Shown piece by piece: positions 5,301 through 6,471 of a DNA stretch of 6,471 nt. Positions within the stretch are counted from its first letter, which is position 1. Each line of letters begins with the position of its first letter. The notes under the pieces are model-generated. The model did no database searches. It was not told the origin of the DNA and saw only the letters and a program-made list of their open reading frames with translations. The translations under genes were made by a program, and so were the position numbers. The stretch is taken from contig SKSH01000132.1 in the NCBI GenBank assembly GCA_007118075.1, positions 1 through 6,471 on the forward strand, in the 5' to 3' direction. The stretch is from Halobacteriales archaeon (GTDB taxonomy: Archaea; Halobacteriota; Halobacteria; Halobacteriales; SKSH01).

Positions 5301-6275
5301 ATGCTGGTAGACGGCTTTGGTCGGGAACTCACCGGGATTCGGGTCTCACTGACTGATAGATGCAACTTCGACTGTGTCTACTGTCACAACGAGGGCCTCG
5401 GTGACACGAGGGGCCCGATGGACCCACAGGATGACGAGATGACGACCGACGAGGTCGTTCGGATCCTCGAGGTGGCAGCCGAGTTCGGCGTGGATGCCGT
5501 CAAATTCACCGGGGGTGAACCGATGCTTCGTGGCGACCTCGAGGAGATCATCGATCGCACGCCATCGACCATGGAGATATCGATGACGACGAACGGGACG
5601 TTCCTTCCCGGCCGTGCCGAGGCGCTCGTTGACGCCGGACTCGAACGGGTCAACGTCTCGCAGGACTCGATGGATCCAGAGGCATTCGCTGAGATCACCA
5701 AAGCAGGTGCATATGACCGGGTGCTCGAAGGCATCGATGCCGCACTTGACGCTGGCCTCGACCCTGTCAAGCTCAACATGGTCGTCTTTGATCAGACAGC
5801 ACCATACATCCCCGAGATGGTCGAACGCGTCGGGAAGGAGAAAGGACTCCAACTGCAGCTCATTGAGTACATGCCCGAGCTGACGGGGCATCACGAATGG
5901 GCGATCGATATCGACCGGGTCCACGGATGGTTGGAGGAGCGAGCCGAGCGCATCGAGGTCCGCGAGATGCACGGTCGAAAGCGCTACTGGATCAATGGTG
6001 GGATGGTGGAGATTGTCGATCCAGTTGAGAATCCTTCATTCTGCGCAAACTGCCATCGGGTGCGAGTCACCCCCGAGGGCGAGCTCAAGGGATGTCTCAA
6101 CCGGACCGATGATTATGTCTCGATGGATCCGATGACCAAACCAGCCATCCGAGCGGCATTCCAAGAGGTGGTTGCCAACCGGGTGCCATTCTACGGCGAG
6201 TACATGATCAGGAACGGCGACGGGGAGTGGGAGCTCAACGAGAAGTATCTCCAGACACCGACCACGGCGGACTGA
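5301..6275 (+). CDS. moaA: GTP 3',8-cyclase MoaA (radical SAM)
   Basis: MoaA catalyses the first step of the pathway, the radical SAM rearrangement of GTP to 3',8-cyclo-dihydro-GTP. The protein has 324 residues, a normal length. The SAM-binding [4Fe-4S] cluster ligands are Cys21, Cys25 and Cys28 in CNFDCVYC. KFTGGEP at 68-74 is the SAM-binding GGEP motif, and LIEYMPE is at 187-193. The second, GTP-binding cluster is held by Cys248, Cys251 and Cys265 (CxxC-x13-C), followed closely by Arg253 and Arg255 in HRVRVTPEG, which match substrate-binding arginines of bacterial MoaA. Arg14 in GIRVSLTDR matches the third. The bacterial C-terminal Gly-Gly tail is absent; the protein ends ELNEKYLQTPTTAD. 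ATG 5301 fits the family N-terminus (FGRELTGIRVSLTDR). Its own promoter, with a TATA box inside a palindrome, lies just upstream. Confidence 0.96.
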   Translation: MLVDGFGRELTGIRVSLTDRCNFDCVYCHNEGLGDTRGPMDPQDDEMTTDEVVRILEVAAEFGVDAVKFTGGEPMLRGDLEEIIDRTPSTMEISMTTNGTFLPGRAEALVDAGLERVNVSQDSMDPEAFAEITKAGAYDRVLEGIDAALDAGLDPVKLNMVVFDQTAPYIPEMVERVGKEKGLQLQLIEYMPELTGHHEWAIDIDRVHGWLEERAERIEVREMHGRKRYWINGGMVEIVDPVENPSFCANCHRVRVTPEGELKGCLNRTDDYVSMDPMTKPAIRAAFQEVVANRVPFYGEYMIRNGDGEWELNEKYLQTPTTAD

Positions 6276-6330
6276 TTTCTCTCACACGAACGGTCACACC
6301 GATTGATCGGGAGCTTTGAACGACCTTCGG
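6276..6330. other. Convergent gap between moaA and the partial minus-strand gene
   Basis: This 55-base spacer has no gene. It contains TTTCTCTC right after the moaA stop, which could aid archaeal termination but is short. The small GACC-TTC-GGTC inverted repeat (6322-6332) has only 4-base arms and overlaps the stop codon of the minus-strand gene. No convincing terminator is seen. Confidence 0.3.
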
Positions 6331-6471
6331 TCACTCGACGACCTCGACAACCGGCTGTTCAGCGGTCAGTTGTGTGAGGATCACCCGCCGATACGCTCGG
6401 TGTGAGAGGAGCGAGTCGGCTACCTGTCGTGCTCGACGATACAACCCATCATCGTCGACCATGTTGATCAG
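6331..6471 (-). CDS. C-terminal fragment of a YqeC-like protein (tentative), 5' end outside window
   Basis: On the minus strand the frame is open from the window edge for 46 codons to a TGA at 6333-6331. The fragment reads LINMVDDDGLYRRARQVA, then a short helix, then RRVILTQLTAEQPVVEVVE. A strand ending in N-x-V-D, a helix, then a strand R-V-I-L and a closing PVVEVV resemble the tail of YqeC-like P-loop proteins, where NKxD is a guanine-type motif. YqeC is annotated as an accessory protein for selenium-dependent molybdenum hydroxylases, which would suit the Moco setting. With only 46 residues and no P-loop in view, another P-loop GTPase-like or unrelated family is possible. That it is coding is supported by the same codon style as its neighbours and the proper stop 55 bases from the moaA stop. 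Confidence 0.5.
   Translation of the reverse strand: MINMVDDDGLYRRARQVADSLLSHRAYRRVILTQLTAEQPVVEVVE

Noticed and set aside
5346..5972. 208-codon open frame on the minus strand, opposite moaA
   Set aside because: It is a shadow of moaA in a GC-rich genome, with no domain resemblance and no promoter or ribosome binding site seen.

Overview
The window is an archaeal, haloarchaeal-type chromosomal segment devoted almost entirely to molybdenum cofactor (Moco) biosynthesis. Pointers to Halobacteria or a close relative are the high GC with strong G/C third positions, Asp/Glu-rich proteins, near-leaderless starts mixed with GGAGG/GAGGT-type ribosome binding sites, and domain architectures I associate with that group: MoeA fused to a periplasmic-binding-protein-like domain, MoaE with a MobB-like N-terminus, and MoaA with a YCHNEG motif. 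The assignment rests on protein style alone; there is no rRNA or other marker in the window.

Layout. (1) Positions 1-491, +: C-terminal part of a first MoeA (molybdopterin molybdotransferase). (2) 494-2335, +: a second, longer MoeA with a C-terminal substrate-binding-like domain, two bases behind the first. (3) 2353-2970, -: MobA-type guanylyltransferase, convergent with moeA2. (4) 2971-3050: divergent promoter region containing a 13-bp palindrome. (5) 3051-3890, +: a fused cupin-MoaB/MogA protein. (6) 3933-4406, +: MoaC. (7) 4408-5193, -: MobB-like/MoaE fusion, stop to stop with moaC. (8) 5194-5300: divergent promoter region with a 14-bp palindrome overlapping the moaA TATA box. (9) 5301-6275, +: MoaA. 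(10) 6331-6471, -: last 46 residues of a gene running out of the window, resembling the C-terminus of YqeC-like proteins.

Together these genes cover most of the pathway. MoaA and MoaC make cyclic pyranopterin monophosphate from GTP. MoaE is the catalytic subunit of molybdopterin synthase; its sulfur carrier MoaD is not encoded here. The MoaB domain adenylylates molybdopterin, the two MoeA proteins insert the metal, and MobA adds GMP. The least ordinary features are the cupin-MoaB fusion with a His-rich linker, the complementary loss of conserved motif residues in the two MoeA paralogues, and the two palindromes in the two divergent promoter regions. No tRNA, rRNA, mobile element, CRISPR array or clear terminator was seen.
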